Source: Bacteroidia bacterium | Lineage (GTDB): Bacteria > Bacteroidota > Bacteroidia > JADZBD01 | Assembly: GCA_020852255.1 (NCBI GenBank) | Contig: JADZBD010000002.1 | Coordinates: 471,531 to 535,530, forward strand | Direction: 5' to 3' | Length of the DNA: 64,000 nt | In this document: in pieces, positions 35,132-43,478 of the stretch | Layout of the letters: every line of letters begins with the position of its first letter | Numbering within the stretch: position 1 is the first letter of the stretch | Notes under the pieces: generated by a model | Databases searched by the model: none | Told to the model about the DNA's origin: nothing | What the model saw: only the letters and a program-made list of their open reading frames with translations | Made by a program: the position numbers and the translations under genes

Positions 35132-35851
35132 TTGAATCACTATTATATCACCGGAACCTCCCGCGGCATTGGCAAATCCATGGCCGAATACCTCTTACGC
35201 GACCATACCAATCATGTGGTCGGGCTCTCGCGGACCAATACCCTGTCACACCCAAATTTCTCCTGGCATAAACTGGATCTGAGTGATCCGGCAGCGGTTA
35301 AGGCCTTCCGGTTTTCCTACCATCCCGGAGCAGGAAAGATCTGGCTGATCAATAATGCGGGTACAATCGGTCAGATTAAACCGGCCGGCAAACTGAATCC
35401 CGATCAGCTCATCGCCTGCTTTCACGTGAACCTGGTGAGTCCGGCCGTTCTGATCAACAGTTTTATTGAAGCATTCCGTGAAGAGAACTGCGACCGTATG
35501 ATCGTCAATGTGAGCAGCGGGGCGGGCAAAAATCCAATTGACGGATGGAGTTCTTACTGTGCGTCGAAAAGCGGACTGGATATGTTCAGCCGTGTCGTGG
35601 ATAAAGAGCAGAAAATCTCCCGGCAAACAGGCATCCGCATTTTCTCCATTGCACCAGGAATAGTAGACACCCAGATGCAGACAGAAATTCGTTCGGCCTC
35701 GCCTTCTGATTTCAGCAGGCTCGAAGATTTTCAGAAGTACAAGAATGACAACGTGTTAGGGGATCCGCGCTTGACAGCGGAGAAATACTTTAGTATCTTA
35801 GCGAAAATAGGATCCCCGGAAGAAATTGTTTTTTCAGTAAAGGACCATTAA
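35132..35851 (+). CDS. Short-chain dehydrogenase/reductase
   Basis: A Rossmann-fold NAD(P)-dependent oxidoreductase of about 239 residues, close in pattern to sepiapterin-reductase-like SDRs. Visible are the nucleotide motif TGTSRGIGKSMAEYL, NNAGTIGQIKPAG, VNVSSGAG and the catalytic SSYCASKSGLDMF (Tyr-x3-Lys), followed by SIAPGIVDTQMQ. The frame is open from TTG 35093. I prefer the TTG at 35132 (MNHYYITGTSRGIG), because SDRs start just before the nucleotide motif and a TAGGTTTA promoter-like element at 35119-35126 ends 5 bases upstream. The start is uncertain. The substrate is unknown. Confidence 0.88.
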   Translation: MNHYYITGTSRGIGKSMAEYLLRDHTNHVVGLSRTNTLSHPNFSWHKLDLSDPAAVKAFRFSYHPGAGKIWLINNAGTIGQIKPAGKLNPDQLIACFHVNLVSPAVLINSFIEAFREENCDRMIVNVSSGAGKNPIDGWSSYCASKSGLDMFSRVVDKEQKISRQTGIRIFSIAPGIVDTQMQTEIRSASPSDFSRLEDFQKYKNDNVLGDPRLTAEKYFSILAKIGSPEEIVFSVKDH

Positions 35852-35869
35852 TTCTAATAAAATCCAGTG

Positions 35870-37957
35870 ATGAAAACAGTATTGTACTCAATGCTCCTGG
35901 CCTGTTCGGTTCCTGCTATGGCCCAGCAGGTTGTTCCATGCCATACGATGGAGCACATGGAAGAATTGTTCCTTCAGGATCCGTTAAAGCGAGCTGTCTT
36001 TAATGAAGAAGAGAAAAAATTCGAGGAGATCCTCCGGAACAATCCTGAATTGCAAACACAGGGTGGGCCCCGGATCATTCCGGTAGTATTCCATATCATC
36101 CATGTTGGCGGAACGGAAAACATCAGCAAGGCGCAGGTACTGGATCAGATGCGCATACTGAATGAGGATTTCCGCAGACTAAATCCGGACACCGTAAATA
36201 CGCCCGGCCCCTTTAAACCTCTGGCCGGCGATGCCAATATCGAATTTCGCCTGGCACAAAAAGATCCCAGTGGGAATTGTACGGATGGTATTGTACGCAA
36301 ATATTCGCCTTTGAGCGTGAATGCGCGCGACAATGTGAAGGCGGTGAGTTACTGGCCTGCCACAAAATATTTCAATATCTGGGTGGTTAAATCCATTGAT
36401 GCCAATGGTAATCCGGGTACGATTCTCGGTTATGCTCAATTCCCAAACTTGCTGCCGATCAGCCCTGGAACGGATGGTGTGGTACTCCGTCATGATGTAG
36501 TGGGAGACATAGGCACAGCAGCAACGGGGCCGTTCGCCAATTATAACGGCCGCACGCTTTGTCATGAAGCCGGTCACTGGCTTAACCTGCGCCATATTTG
36601 GGGTGATGCCGTATGCGGAAACGACCAGGTGAGTGATACACCTACGCACCTGGGAGCGAATTCAGGTTGTCCGACTTTCCCTTACAACGTAGGCAGCCAG
36701 TGCAATCCGGGCCCCAATGGTGAGATGTATGTGAATTACATGGACTACACTGATGGTAATTGTCAGAATATGTTTTCGGTTGGACAGTGTACTCGTATGA
36801 ACACCACGTTGAGCGGTGCAAGAGCCAACATCTGGAGTGCTTCAAATCTTACGGCAACCGGAACAGACGGATCGCCCGCTGTGCTCTGCGCCCCGGTAGC
36901 CCAAATTTCCCCCTTTGTTCCTGCCCTGATATGTGCCGGCGATTCCGTTCTTTTCAAGGATATGTCGTATAACGGGACCGTAAGTAACCGCAACTGGTCC
37001 TTCCAGGGCGGCTCCCCGTCCTCCTCCACTGATTCTACTGAATATGTCACCTATTCCACTCCCGGGATTTATTCCGTAACACTCACTGTGAGCAACACCG
37101 CGGGAACCAACACAGCTACAAAAACAGGTTGGATCGTTGTCAGTGCCGGCACCGCTCAGTATAGTACATGGAATTATTATGAAGGATTTGACGCTTCCCA
37201 GCTTCCGTCAGACTGGGCCGTATACAACCTGGGAGGAGATGCAGTAACCTGGACGATCACAAATACCGCCAGCTGGTTTGGCGGAAGCTCCGTCCGGTAT
37301 GTGAATAGTTCCGGACTCACGGGCCAGGTGGATGAGCTCATTTCACCTTCCGTAAATATGACTTCCATTAATTCTCCGAAACTCTATTACTATGTGTCCT
37401 ATGCCCAGCGCGATGCCAATTCGGATGACAAACTTCGTATTCTGGTGTCTATTGATTGCGGAGAAATGTGGACCCAGCGAAGTTCAAAATCCGGATCCAT
37501 TTTAAAGACCGTTAATCCGCAAACCGCTTCATTCATTCCCACGCAGGCCAGCCAGTGGAGACTGGAAACAGTAAGTTTGGCCGCTTATCAGAGCGCTGCA
37601 AAACTGAAGGTGAAATTTGAATTTACTTCCGATGGCGGAAATAATATTTACGTGGATCACATTAATATGACCGGCACACTAGGTATGGAAAACACGGGGG
37701 CCGATCCTTTCGGGATGAACGTATTTCCCAACCCGGTGGAAGGATTTTCTCAGCTCCTATTCACTACGGACGGTCCGGAAACGATCCGTATATCATTAAA
37801 CGATGTGATGGGGAGGGAAGTGAAGGAAATATTAAAAGGGGAATTCAGTGGAGAAACCCAGCTGGCTTTCCATTCCGGAGATCTGGCTCCCGGCATTTAT
37901 CTGCTGACCCTGGAGCATAACGGTAATACCTATGTGAAGAAGCTGGTGATCCGCTGA
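35870..37957 (+). CDS. Secreted M43-type zinc metalloprotease with PKD domain and type IX sorting tail
   Basis: An exported protease of 695 residues. A signal peptide (MKTVLYSMLLACSVPAMAQ) is followed by a pappalysin-like M43 domain with zinc site HEAGHWLNLRH (about residues 232-242) and Met-turn region VNYMDY. A PKD-like domain follows (about 355-430), then a jelly-roll-like region (about 430-600: YYEGFDASQLPSDWAVYN) resembling cleaved-adhesin/MAM-type modules. The C-terminus (FPNPVEGFSQLLF, ISLNDVMGREVKE, LAPGIYLLTLEHNGNTYVKKLVIR) is a type A sorting domain, so it is a likely SprA-dependent cargo. I start at ATG 35870, not the GTG one codon earlier. A strong terminator lies 37 bases after the stop, inside the trpS coding sequence. 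Confidence 0.92.
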   Translation: MKTVLYSMLLACSVPAMAQQVVPCHTMEHMEELFLQDPLKRAVFNEEEKKFEEILRNNPELQTQGGPRIIPVVFHIIHVGGTENISKAQVLDQMRILNEDFRRLNPDTVNTPGPFKPLAGDANIEFRLAQKDPSGNCTDGIVRKYSPLSVNARDNVKAVSYWPATKYFNIWVVKSIDANGNPGTILGYAQFPNLLPISPGTDGVVLRHDVVGDIGTAATGPFANYNGRTLCHEAGHWLNLRHIWGDAVCGNDQVSDTPTHLGANSGCPTFPYNVGSQCNPGPNGEMYVNYMDYTDGNCQNMFSVGQCTRMNTTLSGARANIWSASNLTATGTDGSPAVLCAPVAQISPFVPALICAGDSVLFKDMSYNGTVSNRNWSFQGGSPSSSTDSTEYVTYSTPGIYSVTLTVSNTAGTNTATKTGWIVVSAGTAQYSTWNYYEGFDASQLPSDWAVYNLGGDAVTWTITNTASWFGGSSVRYVNSSGLTGQVDELISPSVNMTSINSPKLYYYVSYAQRDANSDDKLRILVSIDCGEMWTQRSSKSGSILKTVNPQTASFIPTQASQWRLETVSLAAYQSAAKLKVKFEFTSDGGNNIYVDHINMTGTLGMENTGADPFGMNVFPNPVEGFSQLLFTTDGPETIRISLNDVMGREVKEILKGEFSGETQLAFHSGDLAPGIYLLTLEHNGNTYVKKLVIR

Positions 37958-38926
37958 TCAGTAGCCTAGCTTTTCTCTGACCAGTTTGAGTTTGGCCCGT
38001 GCTATCGCACGGGCTTTTTCTTCTCCGTCCGCAAGAATACGCTCCAGCATTTCCGGCTGGTTCATGAGATCATGAAAGGCATCGCGCTGCGACCGGTAGC
38101 ACTCCATGATGAGCTCAAAGAGAGCTTGTTTAGCATGTCCATAACCAAATCCCCCCCCCAGATATTTCGTTCGCAAATCACTCACCTGAAGGTCCGTACC
38201 GAGTAGTTTGTACAGCGCGAACACGTTGCACTTTTCGGGATCCTTCGGAGCCTCCAGCGGGGTGGCATCGGTAACAATGCCTTTGACCGCCTTCAGCAGC
38301 TCTTTTTCCGGCAGAAAGATATTAATGAAATTATTGTACGACTTACTCATTTTCTGCCCATCCGTTCCGGGAACGATCATTACTCTTTCATCAATCAGTG
38401 GTTCAGGAATCACAAATGTGTCGCCGTATTGATGATTGAATGCACCTGCGATATCGCGGGTCATTTCGAGGTGCTGCAACTGATCTTTCCCTACGGGTAC
38501 TTTGTGTGCATCGTAAAGTATTATATCTGCGGCCATTAGAACCGGATAGGTAAAAAGACCTGCGTTCACATCCGACAGTTTCCCGGCCTTATCCTTAAAT
38601 GAGTGCGCATTGGCCAGCATGGGAAAGGGAGTAAAGCAGCTGAGATACCAGGTGAGTTCACAAACTTCCGTCACGCGGCTCTGGCGGTAGAGCAGGTTCC
38701 GTGAGGTATCAAAACCAAAGGCCAGCCAGGTAGCAGCGACTGCCGCGGAGGAGTTGCGCCGGAACCCGGCATCCTTGATTGTGGTAAGGGAATGAAGGTC
38801 GGCGATAAAGAGGAAGGACTCATTTCGCGGATCCTGTGAAAGCCGGATGGCAGGAAGAATGGCCCCCAGAATATTCCCCAGATGGGGGATATTAGAACTT
38901 TGAATTCCGGTAAGTATTCTGGCCAT
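37958..38926 (-). CDS. trpS: Tryptophanyl-tRNA synthetase
   Basis: Class I synthetase charging tRNA-Trp, 322 residues. The HIGH-type motif reads PHLGN (residues 14-18) and the KMSKS motif is present intact in GTDGQKMSKSYNNF. VLMAADIILYDAHKVPVGKDQ is the tryptophan-binding core. I start at ATG 38926, since a TAACTTTG promoter element (38933-38940) ends 6 bases upstream and the open frame's further start at 38935 would lie within it. The last codons (encoding KARAIARAK) contain, on the opposite strand, the terminator of the convergent protease gene. Confidence 0.96.
   Translation of the reverse strand: MARILTGIQSSNIPHLGNILGAILPAIRLSQDPRNESFLFIADLHSLTTIKDAGFRRNSSAAVAATWLAFGFDTSRNLLYRQSRVTEVCELTWYLSCFTPFPMLANAHSFKDKAGKLSDVNAGLFTYPVLMAADIILYDAHKVPVGKDQLQHLEMTRDIAGAFNHQYGDTFVIPEPLIDERVMIVPGTDGQKMSKSYNNFINIFLPEKELLKAVKGIVTDATPLEAPKDPEKCNVFALYKLLGTDLQVSDLRTKYLGGGFGYGHAKQALFELIMECYRSQRDAFHDLMNQPEMLERILADGEEKARAIARAKLKLVREKLGY
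37995..38019 (+). terminator. Intrinsic terminator of the M43 protease gene, embedded in trpS
   Basis: Arms GCCCGTGC (37995-38002) and GCACGGGC (38007-38014) form a perfect 8-bp GC-rich stem with a 4-base loop, followed by TTTTT. On the plus strand it is 37 bases after the protease stop codon, but the same bases encode the C-terminal ARAIARA region of TrpS on the other strand. Confidence 0.8.
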
Positions 38927-38932
38927 TAGCGG

Positions 38933-38940
38933 CAAAGTTA
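38933..38940 (-). promoter_or_regulatory. Promoter -7 element of trpS
   Basis: TAACTTTG on the minus strand ends 6 bases before the trpS ATG. It lies back-to-back with the acyltransferase promoter (38952), 11 bases between the elements. Confidence 0.65.
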
Positions 38941-38951
38941 ACAGGTTTCGC

Positions 38952-38959
38952 TAATTTTG
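38952..38959 (+). promoter_or_regulatory. Promoter -7 element of the acyltransferase gene
   Basis: TAATTTTG ends 4 bases before the GTG start at 38964. Its -33 region falls on the trpS start codon. Confidence 0.6.
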
Positions 38960-38963
38960 AGGA

Positions 38964-39698
38964 GTGAAGTACCTCACCCTCGTTCCCCGGGTTTTATGGA
39001 AATGCTGGCTCTCGCTCAATTTCGGGATCGGCATGCTCCTGCTCTATCCCTTTTTCCGGTTGCTCCTGAGCCGCTCCTCCAGCTACCCTGCTGCATTCCG
39101 GCTGATGAGAAGCTGGGCCTACTTCATTGCGTTCACCTCCGGGATTTACCCCCGGATTCAACGGATGCCCTCTATGGAAAAAGGACCTTGTGTTTATTGC
39201 GCCAATCACCATTCGTATCTGGATATTCTGATGTCATACATTGTGATTCCGCATTACTTCATCTTTATGGGGAAACGTGAGATTCAGAATACTCCATTAT
39301 TCAATGTATTTTTCCGGGGGATGAATATCCTGGTAGACAGGAAAAGCAATGTAGATTCGCACAAAGCTTTTCTGCGCGCCGGTGAGGAACTGCAGAAGGG
39401 GAACAGTATTTTTATTTTTCCTGAGGGTGGCATCATTTTCCGGGATCAGCAGTTGCACCGGTTTAAGAACGGAGCCTTTCGTCTGGCGATTGAGAAGCAA
39501 GTGCCGGTAGTACCCATAACGTATCTGAATAACATCCATTTACTTCAGACAGGCTCATTTCTAATGGCCGATGCCCGACCCGGAATTGCACGAGTCATTG
39601 TGCATGAACCCATTCCCACCAAGGGCATGGGAGCCGGTGATTTAGTATCTTTGCGGGAGAAGTGCTATCAGGTGATTGACGAGGCGCTTCGCAAATAA
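38964..39698 (+). CDS. PlsC-type 1-acylglycerol-3-phosphate O-acyltransferase
   Basis: A 244-residue membrane-bound acyltransferase making phosphatidic acid or a related lipid. A hydrophobic N-terminal segment (about residues 12-35) is followed by the catalytic NHHSYLDIL (His82-x4-Asp87), the substrate motif FPEGG and VPVVPITY. The GTG start at 38964 is favoured because it follows a promoter element by 4 bases; an upstream frame limit at 38957 overlaps the promoter. The gene is followed after 6 bases by gatC, probably on the same mRNA. Confidence 0.9.
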   Translation: MKYLTLVPRVLWKCWLSLNFGIGMLLLYPFFRLLLSRSSSYPAAFRLMRSWAYFIAFTSGIYPRIQRMPSMEKGPCVYCANHHSYLDILMSYIVIPHYFIFMGKREIQNTPLFNVFFRGMNILVDRKSNVDSHKAFLRAGEELQKGNSIFIFPEGGIIFRDQQLHRFKNGAFRLAIEKQVPVVPITYLNNIHLLQTGSFLMADARPGIARVIVHEPIPTKGMGAGDLVSLREKCYQVIDEALRK

Positions 39699-39704
39699 TT
39701 ACTC

Positions 39705-39998
39705 ATGGAGATCAATGATAAAATGATTGACCATCTGGCCTGGCTTTCCCGGCTTCAGTTTAACGGACAGGAAAAAGAACAGGTCAAAAAAGATCTTGGG
39801 CGCATGCTGGACTTTGTGAATAAGCTGAATGAACTTGACACCAGCGGAGTTGAACCACTCATCTACATGAGCGAAGAAGTGAATGTTCTCCGAGAGGACA
39901 ACATCCGGAAGGAGATCGGCACAAAAGAAGCCCTGATGAACGCACCAAAAAAGGACTCTGATTATTTCAAAGTTCCAAAGGTGGTCGAAAAAAAGTAG
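39705..39998 (+). CDS. gatC: Asp/Glu-tRNA amidotransferase subunit C
   Basis: Small chaperone-like subunit of the GatCAB complex, which converts mischarged Glu-tRNA(Gln) or Asp-tRNA(Asn). The 97 residues show the family pattern HLAWLSRLQFNGQEKEQVKKD, MLDFVNKLNELDTSGVEPL and a late KVPKVVE. Subunits A and B are not in this window, so gatC is unlinked, as is common in Bacteroidota. It converges on the bacilliredoxin gene with a one-base gap. Confidence 0.93.
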   Translation: MEINDKMIDHLAWLSRLQFNGQEKEQVKKDLGRMLDFVNKLNELDTSGVEPLIYMSEEVNVLREDNIRKEIGTKEALMNAPKKDSDYFKVPKVVEKK

Positions 39999-39999
39999 C

Positions 40000-40410
40000 T
40001 CAGCAGAATTGATCGAATACCATCTTCAGGTGCTCTGCGAGCATCTCCGCAGATCGTCCCTCGATGTGATGCCTTTCAATGAAGTGAACCAGTTTTCCGT
40101 CTTTAAATAAAGCCATGCAGGGTGAGGAAGGAGGGTACGGGGCAAAATACTTCCGTGCTTCTACTACTGCTTCGGTGTCAAATCCGGCAAACACCGTGAT
40201 CAGCCTGGAGGGTTTCTTGGCACCGGAAAGCGCCAGTCTTACCCCGGGACGGGCTGCGCCGGCAGCGCATCCGCATACAGAATTGACCACACATAATACC
40301 GTACCGCCACCCGTCAAGGCACTCTTGACATCGTCGGGGTTTGTAAGGTCTTCAAAACCAACGGTAGTAAGTTCTTTTTTCATTGGAATTACAATCTCTG
40401 CAGGGTACAT
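40000..40410 (-). CDS. BrxA/BrxB-type bacilliredoxin
   Basis: A 136-residue thioredoxin-fold protein of the YphP/YqiW family, which removes low-molecular-weight thiols from proteins. The catalytic CGC motif sits in VVNSVCGCAAGAARP, and PSSPCMALFKDGKLVHFIERHHIEGR is typical for the C-terminal half. The frame is open from 40530, but the family starts at MYPAEIVIPM. The ATG at 40410 is chosen because it lies 21 bases after a TATCTTTG promoter element (40432-40439) that interrupts the longer version. Confidence 0.92.
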   Translation of the reverse strand: MYPAEIVIPMKKELTTVGFEDLTNPDDVKSALTGGGTVLCVVNSVCGCAAGAARPGVRLALSGAKKPSRLITVFAGFDTEAVVEARKYFAPYPPSSPCMALFKDGKLVHFIERHHIEGRSAEMLAEHLKMVFDQFC

Positions 40411-40431
40411 ATGGTATACGTTTTGAGAGGA

Positions 40432-40439
40432 CAAAGATA
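40432..40439 (-). promoter_or_regulatory. Promoter -7 element of the bacilliredoxin gene
   Basis: TATCTTTG on the minus strand, 21 bases upstream of ATG 40410 and 12 bases from the divergent M16 promoter element. Confidence 0.6.
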
Positions 40440-40451
40440 GGGCTATATTTT

Positions 40452-40459
40452 TAACTTTG
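40452..40459 (+). promoter_or_regulatory. Promoter -7 element of the M16 protease gene
   Basis: TAACTTTG, a full TAnnTTTG match, 25 bases before the ATG at 40485. Confidence 0.6.
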
Positions 40460-40484
40460 CTCCTTAACAATCTCAGGAATTTCC

Positions 40485-43445
40485 ATGAAAAAGATGTTGC
40501 TTTTCCCGATCCTTCTGCTGACAACGGCACTCTTCACACAGGTGCCGGCTCCGGTAGCGCCAAAGGCGAAACTTGTACAAACCGTCACCAAGAAAGGTAA
40601 TGAGATCGTGATTCCGTATCAACGCTGGGTACTACCCAATGGACTTACCGTGCTGATCCATGAAGACCATTCGGATCCCATCGTGCATGTGGACATGACG
40701 TACCATGTAGGGTCGAACCGTGAGCAACCCGGCCGCTCAGGATTCGCCCACTTTTTTGAACACATGATGTTCCAGGGGTCGGACAACGTAGCTGACGAAG
40801 AACATTTCCGGATTGTGACCGAATGCGGAGGTACTCTCAACGGAACCACCAACCTGGACCGGACAAACTATTTTGAGACTTTGCCATCAAATATGCTTGA
40901 GATCGGGCTGTGGCTGGAGGCGGACAGGATGGGATTTCTGCTAGACGCAGTTACACAACAAAAATTTGAGATCCAGCGGTCCACAGTAAAAAACGAACGC
41001 GGACAGAATTACGATAACCGGCCGTACGGACTCGTGAATGAAAAAGTAATTGCAGCCCTCTATCCAAAAAACCATCCCTATTCCTGGCCAACGATTGGTT
41101 ATATAGAAGACCTGAACCGGGTAGATGTCAACGATCTGAAGAAATTTTTCCTTCGCTGGTATGGTCCGAACAACGCTGTACTTACTGTTGCCGGAGATGT
41201 AGATCCCAAGCAGGTAATCGCACTGGTAGAAAAATATTATGGATCCATTCCCCGCGGCCCGGAGGTAAAGAATCTTCCAAAATCTTCTGTGAGCATTGAC
41301 AAAGACCGGTATATCAGCTACGAAGACAACATCCGTTTCCCCCTTTTGCAGTTCAATTGGCCCACTGCTTCATCTTTCACGGATGACGAAGCGGCCCTGG
41401 ATGTTCTGGCTAACCTGCTCAGCGGGTCCTCGAAGGGTTCTATCTTTTACAACAACTTCATAAAAACAAACAAAGCAGTGAATGCTTCCGTTTCCAATCC
41501 TTCATCGGAGCTTCACGGCCGGTTCACCGTAACCGTGCTTCCCTATCCCATGTACAACCTTTCCCAGATGGATTCTATGATTCGTTCAGCGCTGATAGAA
41601 TTTGAGAAGAAAGGGGTCTCTGACGAAGACCTTAAAAAATTCAAAGCAACGCATGAAGCGGATGTCATCAACAGTCTGAGCAGTGTGAGCGGGAAGGCCT
41701 CCCAGCTTGCCGCCTACTTCACTTTTACAGGCAACGCCGATTTCATCAAGGTGGATCTGCAGCGTTATCAGAAAGTAACGAAAGAAGATGTAATGCGGGT
41801 GTACAACAAGTATATTAAAGGTAAGCCCGCTGTTATCATCAGCGTATACCCCAAGGGGAAACCGGAAATGAAAGCTAAAGAAGACACGTATGTTTCCCCT
41901 CCGCGCGATCTCAATACACCGGAAAGCGAGGAATACAAGAACCTGAAGTACGTAAAAGCCAAAGATTCCTTCGACCGAAGTAAAAAACCCCAGCCGGGTC
42001 CTAACCCCGTAATCAAAGTTCCGGATTACTGGCAGGAAACGCTGCCCAACGGACTCAAACTGATCGGCACCCGTTCGGATGAATTGCCCAGTATTACCAT
42101 GCAAATCAACATAGAGATAGGTCACCGCTTTGAAGATCCCTCGAAGGCCGGAATTGCAAATTTACTGGCTGATCTTCTGAACGAATCCACTCAGAAAACA
42201 GCTGCGGAGAAGATCAGTGATCAGCTTGAGTTACTTGGCTCGGAGATTTCCGTTTCGGCCGGGCTGAACGACATCACCTACACAATAAACTCACTGACTA
42301 AAAATCTTGATGCAACGCTCAAGATCCTGGAAGAGATGATGTTCTTCCCTAAATTTGATTCACTCGAGTTTAAACGATCAAAAAAAATGATTCTTGAAAG
42401 CATCGAGAATCAAAAAACCCAACCCACCGTTATTGCCGACAATGTGTTCCGGAAACTGATGTACGGACAGGGTTCAGTACTTTCAACACCGGTTATTGGA
42501 ACAAAAGAATCCGTGGGACAAGTGAGTCTGGAGGATGTGATTGCTTACTACAATTCCAACTTTTCACCATCTGTGACTAACGTGGTGGTAGTGGGAGATG
42601 TTTCAAAAGAGCTGCTGCTTCCCAAAATCGAGTTCCTGAAAAAGTGGAATAATAAAAAAGTAGTGCGCAGCCTGCCTCCTGCTCCTGCGCCGGTGAATAA
42701 GACAACTGTTTATTTTGTGGATAAGAGCAAAGCCGCCCAAACGGAGTTTCGCTTCGGGCATCCCTCCATCCCCTACGATGCCACCGGAGACTATTACAAA
42801 AGCACGTTGATGAATTTTCCTCTTGGCGGAGGGTTCAGCGGCAGAATCAACCTCTTCATTCGCGAAGAAAAAGGCTGGGCGTATAACGCCTACGGTTTCT
42901 TCCGCGGGTCGAAGTATGATGGTTCATGGTACGCCTTCGCCGGCATCCGCGCCGACGCTACCGACAGCGCACTTGGAGAATTCATGCGCATTATTAAAGA
43001 ATACCACACCACCGGCATCACAGAAAAGGAACTGAGTTTCACAAAAAACTCCATTGGGCAGAGCGATGCGCTGAAGTTTGAACAGCCCGGACAGAAGGCC
43101 GGTTTCCTGTTGCGGCTCCTGGATTATAATCTCGATAAGACTTACATTGAAAAGCAGGGTGAGATCCTGAAAACTATCACGAAGGCGGACCTGGATGCTT
43201 ATGCCAAGAAAATGCTTCAGCCCGAGAACATGATTATTACCGTAGTCGGAGATAAGGAAAAATGGTACGCCGGCATAGAAAAGAAAGCGAAGGAGCTGGG
43301 ATACGAAGTGGTTGAGCTGGATGCGGACGGGAACATTATTGTAAAGGTTCCGCCTAAAGAAGAAAAGAAAGAAGAGATTAAACCTCCGTATAATTACGAA
43401 ACGAAGGATAAGAAGAATCCAAAAAAGAAGAAAAAGAAGGATTAA
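40485..43445 (+). CDS. M16-family zinc metallopeptidase (double domain)
   Basis: A 986-residue exported protease of the insulinase/pitrilysin type. A signal peptide occupies about residues 1-20. The first half holds the inverted zinc motif HFFEH (89-93) with the downstream Glu in NERGQN (Glu171). The second half (from about 510, YWQETLPNGLKLIGT) is a second M16 module that lacks the zinc motif and should be structural, as usual in such fusions. The tail is very Lys-rich (KKNPKKKKKKD). The gene ends at a strong terminator shared with the convergent OmpA gene. Confidence 0.93.
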   Translation: MKKMLLFPILLLTTALFTQVPAPVAPKAKLVQTVTKKGNEIVIPYQRWVLPNGLTVLIHEDHSDPIVHVDMTYHVGSNREQPGRSGFAHFFEHMMFQGSDNVADEEHFRIVTECGGTLNGTTNLDRTNYFETLPSNMLEIGLWLEADRMGFLLDAVTQQKFEIQRSTVKNERGQNYDNRPYGLVNEKVIAALYPKNHPYSWPTIGYIEDLNRVDVNDLKKFFLRWYGPNNAVLTVAGDVDPKQVIALVEKYYGSIPRGPEVKNLPKSSVSIDKDRYISYEDNIRFPLLQFNWPTASSFTDDEAALDVLANLLSGSSKGSIFYNNFIKTNKAVNASVSNPSSELHGRFTVTVLPYPMYNLSQMDSMIRSALIEFEKKGVSDEDLKKFKATHEADVINSLSSVSGKASQLAAYFTFTGNADFIKVDLQRYQKVTKEDVMRVYNKYIKGKPAVIISVYPKGKPEMKAKEDTYVSPPRDLNTPESEEYKNLKYVKAKDSFDRSKKPQPGPNPVIKVPDYWQETLPNGLKLIGTRSDELPSITMQINIEIGHRFEDPSKAGIANLLADLLNESTQKTAAEKISDQLELLGSEISVSAGLNDITYTINSLTKNLDATLKILEEMMFFPKFDSLEFKRSKKMILESIENQKTQPTVIADNVFRKLMYGQGSVLSTPVIGTKESVGQVSLEDVIAYYNSNFSPSVTNVVVVGDVSKELLLPKIEFLKKWNNKKVVRSLPPAPAPVNKTTVYFVDKSKAAQTEFRFGHPSIPYDATGDYYKSTLMNFPLGGGFSGRINLFIREEKGWAYNAYGFFRGSKYDGSWYAFAGIRADATDSALGEFMRIIKEYHTTGITEKELSFTKNSIGQSDALKFEQPGQKAGFLLRLLDYNLDKTYIEKQGEILKTITKADLDAYAKKMLQPENMIITVVGDKEKWYAGIEKKAKELGYEVVELDADGNIIVKVPPKEEKKEEIKPPYNYETKDKKNPKKKKKKD

Positions 43446-43475
43446 AAAAAAGCCCCGGATAATCCGGGGCTTTTT
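43446..43475. terminator. Bidirectional intrinsic terminator
   Basis: AAAAAGCCCCGGAT and ATCCGGGGCTTTTT form a near-perfect inverted repeat with A-tract on one side and T-tract on the other. It lies between the convergent M16 and OmpA-family genes (stop codons at 43445 and 43479) and can serve both. Confidence 0.9.
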
Positions 43476-43478
43476 AAA

